Positions 1 through 7,532 of a stretch of DNA of 13,720 nt are shown piece by piece; within the stretch, counting starts at the first letter, position 1; each line of letters begins with the position of its first letter. The position numbers and the translations under genes were made by a program. A model generated the notes under the pieces. The model made no database searches. It saw only the letters and a list, made by a program, of their open reading frames with translations, and was not told the origin of the DNA. This DNA is from Chrysochromulina tobinii (lineage: Eukaryota > Haptophyta > Prymnesiales > Chrysochromulinaceae): NCBI GenBank assembly GCA_001275005.1, contig JWZX01003094.1, forward strand, positions 1 through 13,720, written 5' to 3'.

Positions 1-374
1 GGCAGTCAAACCAGCCTGGATATCCGCCGCCGAGCCGCTCAGAATACGGACGCCCTCAGTGGCAGCGGTCAAGTTTTGAAAGTGCACTTCATACTCGACG
101 GCTATCTGGCTATTCTGGAGTTGCCGACGATTCGATGGAAAAAGCAGTCCCTCGAAAAGTTGCCGAAGACGACCCGTGGGCGTGACGTCAGTGACTGACC
201 GAACCGAGACCACATCGGCATGGACCTGAAGCATACCGCCAATGCCCGACTTGAATCCCAACTGGTCAAACGTTTGTGGCGTCCCCATGAGGTTCATTTG
301 CGACCGGAGCTCCAACATGTACCGTGCACCAGGGTTTAACGGAGGTGGAGAGGGCGGCGGCGGCGAGGGTGGCG
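1..374. repeat. Terminal direct repeat, left copy (374 bp)
   Basis: Bases 1-374 reappear at 13347-13720 in the same orientation with no difference that I can see, giving a repeat period of 13,346 bp. The repeat lies wholly inside the minus-strand discoidin/proline-rich gene, covering its SEA-like C-terminal domain and the first part of its proline repeat. The copy starts directly after the T10 run seen at the right-hand copy. It may mark a circular molecule, a tandem unit or an assembly overlap. Confidence 0.95.
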
Positions 375-1053
375 GCGGCGAGGGAGGTGGTGATGGTGGT
401 GGCGGAGGCGAAGGTGGCGGCGGCGAGGGTGAGGGCGGTGGTGGCGACGGAGGCGGCGGCGAGGGTGAGGGCGGTGGTGGAGAAGGTGGTGGTGGTGGTT
501 GTGAAGGCCACCCCGGAGGCGATGGGCAGACTGCTACCGTAGACGTACGGCACACATAGCCAGGCCCCATGTTGCCGTCGGCACCAGTGTTCCATGCTAG
601 CTTCCAACTGCCACCCTCCAAATATTGGACAAGAAACGCTTTGACAGTGTTCCCTTGATGACCGTTATATTGGTTTGCGCACAGCTTTGTTACAGCGGCT
701 GGCGCTGAAAGGTTGAATCGTACCCACCCGCCGACCTTATAATAGCACGTCTGCCACCATGTCGCCGTGCTGCCGTCGAATGCGCGTGATCCCGGGTTCG
801 TTGTCTGGTGCCCAGCGAAGGTGCAGTTGTCGCCTGCATAGCTTGAGGCAAGACCCAGCGTCCCTTCGAAAAGATTAATCTCGTAGACGTAAGCTTCCAA
901 CCAGTCATATTCCTGACTGATCACCAGCCGCCACTGCGTTGGTCTCGGCACGCATTGCGCACTGGTCCATTCGATCACGAGCACGAACAAAATCGCACGC
1001 AAGCGGTGATACAAACCATGATCGTCGCGCATGGATGGGACTCCTCGCGCCAT
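1..1053 (-). CDS. Secreted discoidin-like / proline-rich surface protein, 5' portion (3' end beyond left edge)
   Basis: The frame is open from the first in-frame ATG (1053-1051, G at +4) to base 1, 351 codons; a second ATG at 1032 has a poorer context. The start gives a basic n-region, a hydrophobic core (AILFVLVI) and a likely signal-peptidase site after TSA. Residues about 52-172 resemble an F5/8 type C (discoidin-like) carbohydrate- or lipid-binding domain, with the typical AFDGSTATWW motif and several cysteines. Residues about 177-242 are PPPSP/PPPPSP repeats, as in hydroxyproline-rich cell-wall glycoproteins. Residues 246-351 resemble a SEA-like beta domain common in algal surface proteins (VSVRSVTDVT, then RRQLQNSQIAVEYEVHF). 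It is probably extracellular or wall-anchored; the ligand is unknown. An identical copy of bases 1-374 at the right end supplies 35 more codons and a stop, for 386 aa if the ends are joined. The fold assignments rest on motif reading only. Confidence 0.82.
   Translation of the reverse strand, partial: MARGVPSMRDDHGLYHRLRAILFVLVIEWTSAQCVPRPTQWRLVISQEYDWLEAYVYEINLFEGTLGLASSYAGDNCTFAGHQTTNPGSRAFDGSTATWWQTCYYKVGGWVRFNLSAPAAVTKLCANQYNGHQGNTVKAFLVQYLEGGSWKLAWNTGADGNMGPGYVCRTSTVAVCPSPPGWPSQPPPPPSPPPPSPSPPPPSPPPPSPSPPPPSPPPPPSPPPSPPPPSPPPPSPPPLNPGARYMLELRSQMNLMGTPQTFDQLGFKSGIGGMLQVHADVVSVRSVTDVTPTGRLRQLFEGLLFPSNRRQLQNSQIAVEYEVHFQNLTAATEGVRILSGSAADIQAGLTA
316..505 (-). repeat. Proline-codon minisatellite encoding PPPSP repeats
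   Basis: On the plus strand this is a GGC/GGT/GAG-rich block; on the minus strand it reads as imperfect CCN-CCN-CCN-TCN units encoding PPPSP, PPPPSP and PPPPSPSP. Synonymous third positions vary between units, which suggests protein-level selection rather than a recent expansion. Such Ser-Pro-Pro-Pro tracts are typical of O-glycosylated extracellular linkers. The plus-strand glycine-rich frame over the same bases is its shadow. Confidence 0.8.
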
Positions 1054-1372
1054 CTGTGTTGGAGACGAGCGCCGACGCCTGATGACGCCTTTCATCGATC
1101 GAGCGAGCGTCGCGCCCCAAATTTACGCCAAAACCCCCCAAATGAAAACCTCCACCTGAAGGAGACGGTCGGCGGCGCGTCCCCGCCGACGAGGGCGATC
1201 CGCCGATCCGCTGCCGAAGGCGTGGCGGGTTCGGAGCGTTGGAGGGGTGGGGTGTCCGGATCCCGTGCATTCCCCAATCCGCGCACAACCGTGTCGTTTT
1301 GTGCTGACCTTTTCTCAAACTGACCCTTTCTCAAACTTTTCGCCAATTTCCCCAAAGTGTGTAGGGTGGAAG
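1054..1372. promoter_or_regulatory. Divergent intergenic region between the surface-protein gene and the TPR-repeat gene
   Basis: These 319 bp separate two start codons facing outward, so they should hold both promoters and 5' leaders. The open frames crossing it lack homology-like content and I do not treat them as genes. No TATA box is evident. The only distinct structure is a 16-bp tandem duplication near the TPR gene, listed separately. Confidence 0.55.
1305..1336 (+). repeat. 16-bp tandem duplication in the 5' leader
   Basis: Two adjacent 16-bp units, TGACCTTTTCTCAAAC and TGACCCTTTCTCAAAC, differ at a single base and end 36 bp before the ATG of the TPR-repeat gene. It could be a duplicated factor site or initiator pyrimidine element, or a simple slippage duplication. 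I know of no named motif that it matches. Confidence 0.6.
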
Positions 1373-3625
1373 ATGGACAAGGGCGACGACTACGAGAGGT
1401 TCGAGCCGAGCGGCGCGCGGGTGGGCGTCGTGCACGACACAGACGGCACGGCCGTGGAGTATAAGCTGCCGTCCTTTGACTCCGTCAAGACACCCGCGAT
1501 CAAGCGCATCCTGCGACACGCGGGCGTGCCACCTGCCAAGATCCTCGGCGCACACACTAGGGCAGAGCTGCTCGAGGTAGCCGAGGAGCATGGGATCACG
1601 CAGCCGCCCGACGATTGGGGCTATCCGCCTGAAAGCCAAAGCCTGCAGAGTCGAGCGCAGAGTGCTGTGCAGAAGGCCTCCGACATGAGCGCGCGCATGA
1701 TGGCCGTGGCCTCCGACACCTTCTTCAGCAAACGCAACACGGCGGCCGAGCACGCCGGCACCAAGACGCCGAGCCCCGGCAAGAGTGCGGTGAGCTCTGC
1801 GCCCGCTGGCCCCTCCAGCAGCGCCGGCGGCGGGTATCGTGCCGCCGCCGGCAGCGGCGGGTCGGGCCTAGGCGGGTCGGGCTCAGTTGGCGGGGACGGC
1901 AGCGTCGCAGCGCGCAAGCCAGCAGCAGCAGCAGGCACGTCGACAGCGAGTCGCGTGAGCGCTAACCGGCTGCAGCGGGCGCAGGAGCGGAGCGAGCGTG
2001 GTGGGCGCGCGGGAGCGGGGCTTCCCACAAAGGGCGGCGCCAAGGGCAAAGGCGACGGTGCCAAGCGTAAGGACGACAACGCGCCCCATCGTACATTCGA
2101 GCAGCTCGTCGAGGCGGGCGTGGAGGAGGCGGCGGTGAACATCATGCTTGCCAAGCGCGCGGACACCGAGGCGGGCCGGGCCGCGCTCGCGAGCGCCGAC
2201 CCATCTCTCGTCACCCTCGCGGAGATGATCGCGAGTGGGGTCCCGCCTGTGCAGTTGCGCGATCTCGGCTCCAGCTGGCATGCCCTCGTGGGCGCGGGGC
2301 TGAGGGTGGACGAGCTCGCGCCGGCGGTGAAGCGATCAGACCCGCTGCCCGAGCTGCTGGCCAACGGCTTCGGCGTCAACCACCTGCTCACTGCCGGCTA
2401 CGACCTCCCTTCACTCAAGAAAGGAGGCGTCACAATCCATGCCATGCGCAAGGCCGGCGTCGGCTTCTTTCCGATTCGCGTCTCCGCCGGGTTCACAGCG
2501 GCGGATTTCAAGCAGGCGGGATTCTCGCCGTCCGATATGGTGGAGGCGGGCTTTTCGCCCGCGCAGGTGCGGGAGACGGGCTTCACTGCCAAAGTACTCT
2601 ACAAGAAGTGCAAGTGGACCGTCAAGCAGGTCCTCGAGGCCGGCTATACCACTGCAGAGCTGCGCGTGCAGCTCGAGCTCTCACCGGAAGAGCTCCGGTC
2701 GACCTGGGGCTTCTCGGAGGCCGAGTTGCGCACGGCGGGCTTCAAGCCTGAGGAGCTCGATCCTCGCGCCGCTGCCACCCTCACCGCCGCCGAAAAGGCC
2801 CTCGCCGGCTCGGAGGGTGTGGAAGGCTCGGAGGGTGTGGAAGGCCGCGCCGCCGCTCCACGCGCCGCTGAGGAGCGAGCTGGCGCGAGGCCGGTGCCCG
2901 GGAGCGTGTCCGCGCTCCAGGTTCCCCTGCCCCAGGCGGCACCCGCGCCTGCGCCTGCGCCTGCGGTCCAGCAGGTCGACCAGATCGCCGCAGCCGCCGC
3001 GGCACTCGAGTCGCTGCTCGTGGCAGGCCTGGCCGAGCTCGCTAGGTTGCCTCCGAGAGAGCGCGGCACATCGATGCTGATTAACGACGTGGGCGAGCTG
3101 CTGCGTGAGTCGGGGCGCACCGAGGAGGCGAAGGCTCTCTTTACGGAGGCGCTCAACGCGCGCCGTCTCGAGCTCGGCGATCGAGACGCGATGACGCTCA
3201 CCTCGATGAACAACCTCGGTCTGCTGCTTCGCGAGGAGGGCAGATATGACGAGGCGCGGCCCCTCCTTGAGGAGGCATGCCAGGCGCGGCGCGAGATGCA
3301 AGGTAACGACCATCCTGAGACCCTCACGTCCATCAACAACCTCGGAGCGCTGCTCAAGGCTGCAGGCGAGCTCGATGAGGCCGAGCCGCTCTACATCGAG
3401 GCACTCAAGGCCCGACGCAGGGTTCTCGGTCACTCGCACCCCGACACGCTAACCTCGATCAACAACCTCGCCAGCCTATTCCAGGCGTCGAGCCGCTTCC
3501 AGGAGGCGCACACGCTGCTCGTCGAGGCGTCACGCGAGGCCAAGAAAGTGCTCGGCCAGGACCACCCGCACACGCGCATTTTCCGTGCCAACCTCAACGC
3601 GCTCAACAAGGTTCTGAACCTATGA
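1373..3625 (+). CDS. SAP-like / AGF-repeat / kinesin-light-chain TPR protein (750 aa)
   Basis: The start is the ATG at 1373 (A at -3, G at +4); the frame is open upstream to another ATG at 1247, but that stretch reads like leader. Residues 38-76 (KTPAIKRILRHAGVPPAKIL onward) look like a SAP/LEM-type helix-turn-helix. Residues 89-118 form an alanine-rich helix, and 128-240 are low-complexity Gly/Ser/Ala/Lys. Residues about 245-465 carry degenerate repeats of roughly 9-10 residues built on AGF/AGY (TAGYDL, SAGFTAADF, QAGFSPSDM, EAGFSPAQV). A Pro-Ala linker leads to four 42-residue kinesin-light-chain-type TPRs at 568-609, 610-651, 652-693 and 694-735, each with the TLTS(M/I)NNL signature at the junctions, and a 15-residue tail. 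TPRs bind partner peptides, so this is probably a scaffold; ligand and location are unknown. It is divergent from the surface-protein gene and in tandem with the methyltransferase gene. Confidence 0.9.
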   Translation: MDKGDDYERFEPSGARVGVVHDTDGTAVEYKLPSFDSVKTPAIKRILRHAGVPPAKILGAHTRAELLEVAEEHGITQPPDDWGYPPESQSLQSRAQSAVQKASDMSARMMAVASDTFFSKRNTAAEHAGTKTPSPGKSAVSSAPAGPSSSAGGGYRAAAGSGGSGLGGSGSVGGDGSVAARKPAAAAGTSTASRVSANRLQRAQERSERGGRAGAGLPTKGGAKGKGDGAKRKDDNAPHRTFEQLVEAGVEEAAVNIMLAKRADTEAGRAALASADPSLVTLAEMIASGVPPVQLRDLGSSWHALVGAGLRVDELAPAVKRSDPLPELLANGFGVNHLLTAGYDLPSLKKGGVTIHAMRKAGVGFFPIRVSAGFTAADFKQAGFSPSDMVEAGFSPAQVRETGFTAKVLYKKCKWTVKQVLEAGYTTAELRVQLELSPEELRSTWGFSEAELRTAGFKPEELDPRAAATLTAAEKALAGSEGVEGSEGVEGRAAAPRAAEERAGARPVPGSVSALQVPLPQAAPAPAPAPAVQQVDQIAAAAAALESLLVAGLAELARLPPRERGTSMLINDVGELLRESGRTEEAKALFTEALNARRLELGDRDAMTLTSMNNLGLLLREEGRYDEARPLLEEACQARREMQGNDHPETLTSINNLGALLKAAGELDEAEPLYIEALKARRRVLGHSHPDTLTSINNLASLFQASSRFQEAHTLLVEASREAKKVLGQDHPHTRIFRANLNALNKVLNL
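2807..2842 (+). repeat. 18-bp perfect in-frame tandem duplication
   Basis: GGCTCGGAGGGTGTGGAA occurs twice back to back, encoding GSEGVE GSEGVE in the linker between the AGF repeats and the TPR block. Perfect identity, including synonymous positions, implies a recent duplication in a tolerant linker. Confidence 0.85.
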
Positions 3626-4404
3626 GACGGCGTGCCAACGTGCCAACGTGCCAACGAGAGCTCCCCACCGCGCCCCGCATGGGGATAGAGGATGGGCGAG
3701 GGCGTGCGTAGGCGATGCATGTCGCGACCTCCGCCTACCGCGGCACAGGGTATGAGCGTGCGCACGGGGTCGGGGGCTAGTGAGGCCCGTGACAGGGCCC
3801 CCCAAAGGTCAGTGGACAGTGCAGTCAGTGCGTGGTACATACAATACGGAATGGGAAACGGATTTCGATGTACTACTCTACCCCTTGTTAAAAAAATAAA
3901 ATTGTCCCGCTGCGTGTCGGGCGCCGTGTTGAAACTTGTATGTGCCCGTGGCGGGGGGGGCGGGCGGCGGGGCGGGCCGCGCTCGGTTTGGCTTTACGTG
4001 ACCGCGTGAGCGGTGCTGTTCCGCCGTTCCGCGCCGGCGCCCCCCGGTCGGGTGGCGCGCGACGCGTTGAAGTTAGCGGCAACACAGCACGGAGAGCACG
4101 GAGGCCGACCTAAGGCCGACCGGACGCGAACCGTGTCCGCGTCCGCCGGCCGTTTGCGTATTTGCATTTGCAGGGTTGACCCAGGCCGGGGGAAAAACAG
4201 ATTCAGGTGCCAGGTATTACCAGGTGCCATCATTCATAGGGAGGCACGGTGGAGGGTGGACGGCTCGGTCGCGGGGGGGGGTAAGGACGCTTCACTAGAT
4301 CGGCCCGTTACTTCTCACGGACTCGACTATTCGTTAATTAACTTATATTCGTTCTCCGAAACTCCGAGGGCAGGAGCAGGGCACGTGAGAAAATCGTGAG
4401 CGCC
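3626..4404. other. Intergenic region after the TPR gene and before the methyltransferase gene
   Basis: About 780 bp between two same-strand genes, holding a 3' flank and the next promoter. Seen here: three 8-bp units directly after the stop codon (listed separately); an A-rich stretch (AAAAAATAAAAT) near 3890-3902 that could serve 3'-end formation; G8 and G9 runs near 3953-3960 and 4273-4281; a repeated CAGGTGCCA at about 4205 and 4219; and an AT-rich patch (TTAATTAACTTATATTC) near 4334-4350 shortly before the next start. The open frames in it look non-coding in composition and I see no RNA gene. Confidence 0.5.
3631..3654 (+). repeat. Three tandem copies of an 8-bp unit next to the stop codon
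   Basis: CGTGCCAA is repeated three times without change, starting six bases after the TGA of the TPR-repeat gene. It lies in the presumed 3' UTR. It could be a slippage product or an RNA-binding element; nothing more can be said from sequence. Confidence 0.75.
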
Positions 4405-5322
4405 ATGGGCAAGAAAGGAAGGGCGGGCCAGATGAAGCTAGCCAAGAAGGCGGCGAAGAAGAAACACAGTGCGGGTGTTAATAAGCCGCTGCCGCTGCCA
4501 CACAAGAAAGCAGTCAAGCTGGCCCGCCACTCGCCAGCAGCGTCGCCTAAAAAGGGGCGGGTGCAAGGCACCTCTACGCCGGGGCATGCCCTGACGCCAC
4601 GCTGCCCATACGCCTCGAATCACCGCACGCTCCTGCTGGGTGAAGGCGACTTTTCCTTTGCCGCGGCGCTCAGCATCTTGTGGGGAGACTCTACGAACTT
4701 GGTGGCTACCGTCTACGATGACGAGGACGTTGCGACCAGCAAGTATGTTGGGTTGCGAGAGAATGTGGAGACAGTGCGAGGCGTGGGCGGGACGGTCGTC
4801 TTTTGCGTGGACGCAACACAGTGCCATACGCACGCGCTGCTGCGTCGATTCGGTCTCTTCGATCGAATTATCTTCAACTTCCCGCACGCGGGCGCTGGCA
4901 TCAAAGACCAGCAGCGCAACGTCGCCACCAACCAGTCGTTGCTGCGCGCGACCTTCACCGCGAGCGTGCAGCTACTCGCACCCGGTGGCCAGATGCACAT
5001 CACGCTGAAGCGAGGTCAGCCATACGACTCGTGGGGCGCCGTCGTCATCGCCAAGATGTGCGGATTGCGAGTGCTGTCGTGCTCCACTTTTTCCCCCGAG
5101 GCCTTTCCCGGCTATGCACATCGACGGACTCTGGGCGATGAGCATGCGGGAGATGCTGACGCTCACCTGCCGAATGCCGAGATTAGCGTCGGTGCGAAGA
5201 CGTACGCGTTCGTCAGTGCCGAAGACGCGGCCGCTGCGGCCGCGGAAAGGGAGCCGCGCAAAGGGCAGAAGAATCATAAGGCCGTGTACAAGCATACGTC
5301 GTTCGGCATGCGGAAGATGTGA
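4405..5322 (+). CDS. BMT5-like 25S/28S rRNA (uridine-N3) methyltransferase-fold protein (305 aa)
   Basis: The start is the ATG at 4405, in a near-ideal GCGCCATGG context. The first ~55 residues are lysine-rich (KLAKKAAKKKH), fitting nucleolar or rRNA targeting. The DUF2431/BMT5 Rossmann-like domain follows, with LLLGEGDFSF at about 76-85 (the SAM-binding loop), NFPHAG at 158-163, the D-x(6)-N-x-SLL element after it, LAPGGQMHITLKRG near 190-204 and LKRGQPYDSW at 201-210. These are the hallmark motifs of yeast Bmt5, which makes m3U in 25S rRNA. Length is close to the yeast protein. The lysine-rich C-terminus (KGQKNHKAVYKH) suggests further RNA contact. Family membership is confident; the exact target nucleotide is inferred from the yeast member. 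It is convergent with the Sec14-like gene and has no visible intron. Confidence 0.9.
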   Translation: MGKKGRAGQMKLAKKAAKKKHSAGVNKPLPLPHKKAVKLARHSPAASPKKGRVQGTSTPGHALTPRCPYASNHRTLLLGEGDFSFAAALSILWGDSTNLVATVYDDEDVATSKYVGLRENVETVRGVGGTVVFCVDATQCHTHALLRRFGLFDRIIFNFPHAGAGIKDQQRNVATNQSLLRATFTASVQLLAPGGQMHITLKRGQPYDSWGAVVIAKMCGLRVLSCSTFSPEAFPGYAHRRTLGDEHAGDADAHLPNAEISVGAKTYAFVSAEDAAAAAAEREPRKGQKNHKAVYKHTSFGMRKM

Positions 5323-5651
5323 AAGCAAAGTAAAAACTAGTCACTCTGAACTCTGATCACTGATGGGACCTTAAGTTACTTCTTTTAGATCGAGACGCCA
5401 GCCCACACCGGGTGACACGCACCACACACCATACACCATATCAGAGTTGTAAATGCACCACACCGGACCGCTCACCGGTCGGCACCATGCAGTTGCACGC
5501 AGAGCCAGTGGGAACACGCACACGACAGCCGAGCGCGAGGATCTTTGCGATTGCGCTGCACCGTGCACGATACTCTGCAGATGTCCACTATAGGGACGTC
5601 CGATCGAGCCACGCCCCGCACAGACCGTAGACCGATTGGCGGCCGATGATG

Positions 5652-5685
5652 AGCTCCCCGCCAGATACATAGCTCCCCGCCAGAT
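5652..5685. repeat. 15-bp direct repeat, 19-bp spacing
   Basis: AGCTCCCCGCCAGAT occurs at 5652-5666 and again at 5671-5685, nearly tandem, in the convergent 3' flank. Probably replication slippage; no function can be assigned. Confidence 0.7.
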
Positions 5686-5802
5686 GGATCTCCCTTTCGG
5701 CTCGTTCCCGCGCAGCGTCAGTACCACGCCCCCTTTCCGCACATCTGACTGTGCAAGACGGGACGAATCGAGACCCCGCCGCCGTCGCCCTGTCGCTGCA
5801 CT

Positions 5803-5838
5803 GCTCTCGCGCCACTGCGTGCTCTCGCGCGACTGCCG
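5803..5838. repeat. Imperfect 18-bp tandem duplication
   Basis: GCTCTCGCGCCACTGCGT is followed directly by GCTCTCGCGCGACTGCCG, with three differences in 18 bases. It lies in the 3' flank of the Sec14-like gene; no function is assigned. Confidence 0.6.
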
Positions 5839-5912
5839 ATGTGGCGCGAGACCCGTGCTCTCTCAAGCTCGTGGGCAGCTCGACCGTCGAGATCGCGATC
5901 TCTCCGAGCCGC

Positions 5913-7532
5913 TCACTTGACTCGTGGGCCCGCTTTGGACGGCATGAGCTCCTGCCACGGCCCTTGCTCCTCGTAGAAGTTGCAGCTCGTGTCCGTGCCG
6001 CCAAACTGGACGGGGATGTCTTCCTTATCCATGACTTCGAGGAGCTTGGGTAGGTACTCCCTCGGACCGCCCAGGATGCTGAACTTGGCCTTCTGGCGCG
6101 CGTCGAGCAGGTTGCTCACGAAAGCCCATGCGGTGCGAAAGAGCATCGGCGCGTTGATGATGTAGGTCTTGTAGATGGTCTCGGGATAATTGTCGGAGGC
6201 GGTCTTGATGAACGCCTGGATGAAGGTGCGTGTCTCCTTGGTGAAATGCTTCGAGAGCGCGAAACCGGACAGGTCCATCACGTACAGTCCTTTGCCCACG
6301 TACCGCCCGCATTTGAGCGAGGCGGCGGGCAGTCGGTAGAACCACGTGGCTTCCGCGTACCAGGTGAAGTACTTCAACACGCGATCTGGCGTTGAGCCCT
6401 CGATCGCGATCATCGCGCTGTAGTTGAGGTCGCCCAGCCTATCGAAGTAGACGGGCATGCCATTCTTATCCGTCTTGTGGTGTGAGAAGTGGTAGCACTT
6501 CTTGACCTCCGCCAGCTCCGGATAGACGAAATCGATCAGGAATCGTGGGGTGGGGCCTTGCTCGGTGTCGACGTAGTCCATCCCCATCTCCTTACGCCAG
6601 GCGAGGGTGTCTTTGATCATCACGAGAGCCTTGGCTACTTCCCACCCTCGCGCCTGGCAGAAGCGGTACCACGTTGGCTTGTTGTTCATCCACTCCTGCA
6701 TCAACCCCTCCTTCACGAGCTCCGCCCGGAACTCCTCCATCGTCGCATTCTGCTCCTCGGTGAAGTTCTGCGCTTCCTCCCATACAGCCACCAACTCGGG
6801 AGCCATGGAGCGCTGATACGCGCTCAGCTGACCTTTCGCATCACGAGACGAGTTGGCCGACTCCGCTGCCGACGAGTCGGCGGCACCCGCGTCCACCTGC
6901 ACGTCGCCCGGAGAGATAGTCGACGTCTCGACAGCCCCAGCCCGCCCGCTACCCGGCGCGCTACCCAGCGCGCTACCCTGCACATTGGGGACAGGCTCGG
7001 GCACGATTGGGTCTTTGGGATGCTCGGGATGCTCGGTGGCGGACGCATACGAATCGCCATCCGTTTCCGAGTCGGCCTTCTGCGGCGAGAGCAACGCGGC
7101 CGTCGCCCCGACCCACGCATCTGTCGCCTTGTCACGTGCGCCCTGGACAGCCTTCGAGATCGCGGCGAGCCTGGCGGCAGTCGGCGGCTGCGGTGTGATG
7201 GATGTCCCGGCGGCGGACACACGCGCATCAACGACGATCACGGGTCCGCTGCTATCATCGTCATCGGCAGCGGTGACGACTTGCGCTGACAGCCGCGACC
7301 GGGATGTCTGGTCGGGAGTCAATTCAACGGTGGTCGAAGCGCCGTTCGTGTTCTCGGCGGCGGCAGCCTTAACGGGCTCCGCCGGAGGCAGGTCCAGGTT
7401 GGCCGCGCGAGGAGGCAGCGATCCGGATTTCGAAGTCAGCTCGGATGTGGAAGGAACGTCGTCCTTGTTCGTGGTTGCCGGTGGCTCAACAGTTTGCGCA
7501 CTGGCGTCCGCCTTGGAGGCGCAGATGCCCAT
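5913..7532 (-). CDS. Sec14 / CRAL-TRIO lipid-binding protein with predicted N-myristoylation (539 aa)
   Basis: The start at 7532 (A at -3, G at +4) gives MGICASK: Gly2 with Ser6 fits the N-myristoylation consensus and Cys4 is placed for palmitoylation, a dual-acylation anchor like that of SH4 proteins. A further in-frame stretch upstream would bury this motif, so I prefer this start. Residues 10-250 are disordered Ser/Ala/Thr-rich. A CRAL-TRIO N-like helical region spans about 265-315 (WYRFCQARGWEVAKALVMI, TLAWR). The lipid-binding lobe runs from about 345 to 515, with GMPVYFDRLGDLN, YVMDLSGFALSKHF, NYPETIYKTYIINAPMLFRT and ending IPVQFGG. Sec14 proteins exchange phosphatidylinositol and other hydrophobic ligands; which one here is unknown. 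Probably a membrane-tethered phosphoinositide/lipid presenter at the plasma membrane or endomembranes. It shares a 249-bp divergent promoter region with the cytochrome b5 fusion gene. Confidence 0.93.
   Translation of the reverse strand: MGICASKADASAQTVEPPATTNKDDVPSTSELTSKSGSLPPRAANLDLPPAEPVKAAAAENTNGASTTVELTPDQTSRSRLSAQVVTAADDDDSSGPVIVVDARVSAAGTSITPQPPTAARLAAISKAVQGARDKATDAWVGATAALLSPQKADSETDGDSYASATEHPEHPKDPIVPEPVPNVQGSALGSAPGSGRAGAVETSTISPGDVQVDAGAADSSAAESANSSRDAKGQLSAYQRSMAPELVAVWEEAQNFTEEQNATMEEFRAELVKEGLMQEWMNNKPTWYRFCQARGWEVAKALVMIKDTLAWRKEMGMDYVDTEQGPTPRFLIDFVYPELAEVKKCYHFSHHKTDKNGMPVYFDRLGDLNYSAMIAIEGSTPDRVLKYFTWYAEATWFYRLPAASLKCGRYVGKGLYVMDLSGFALSKHFTKETRTFIQAFIKTASDNYPETIYKTYIINAPMLFRTAWAFVSNLLDARQKAKFSILGGPREYLPKLLEVMDKEDIPVQFGGTDTSCNFYEEQGPWQELMPSKAGPRVK

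Larger units (their letters stand above)
5323..5912. other. Convergent intergenic region with short duplications
   Basis: About 590 bp lie between two converging stop codons, so this holds both 3' UTRs. I see no gene. It contains two short direct duplications (5652-5685 and 5803-5838) and a 14-bp perfect palindrome, GAGATCGCGATCTC, at 5889-5902, ten bases beyond the Sec14-like stop. A CA-rich block near 5410-5440 repeats ACACCATA-like words. Confidence 0.5.

Noticed and set aside
242-559. Plus-strand glycine-rich small protein
   Set aside because: It is the shadow of the minus-strand PPPSP repeat. The minus frame has a signal peptide and domains on both sides; the plus frame has nothing else.
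905-1323. Overlapping open frames on both strands in the divergent promoter
   Set aside because: Arg/Pro/Ser-rich translations typical of GC-rich noncoding DNA, with no motif, crossing the 5' end of a better gene.
3692-4009. Plus-strand open frame of about 105 codons behind the TPR gene
   Set aside because: Composition is irregular, it ends in a G-run-driven glycine tract, and it has no recognisable domain; most likely 3' flank.
4146-4172. Octamer-like ATTTGCAT word upstream of the methyltransferase gene
   Set aside because: A single 8-bp match in hundreds of bases of flank. The octamer factor is an animal system and is not expected here.
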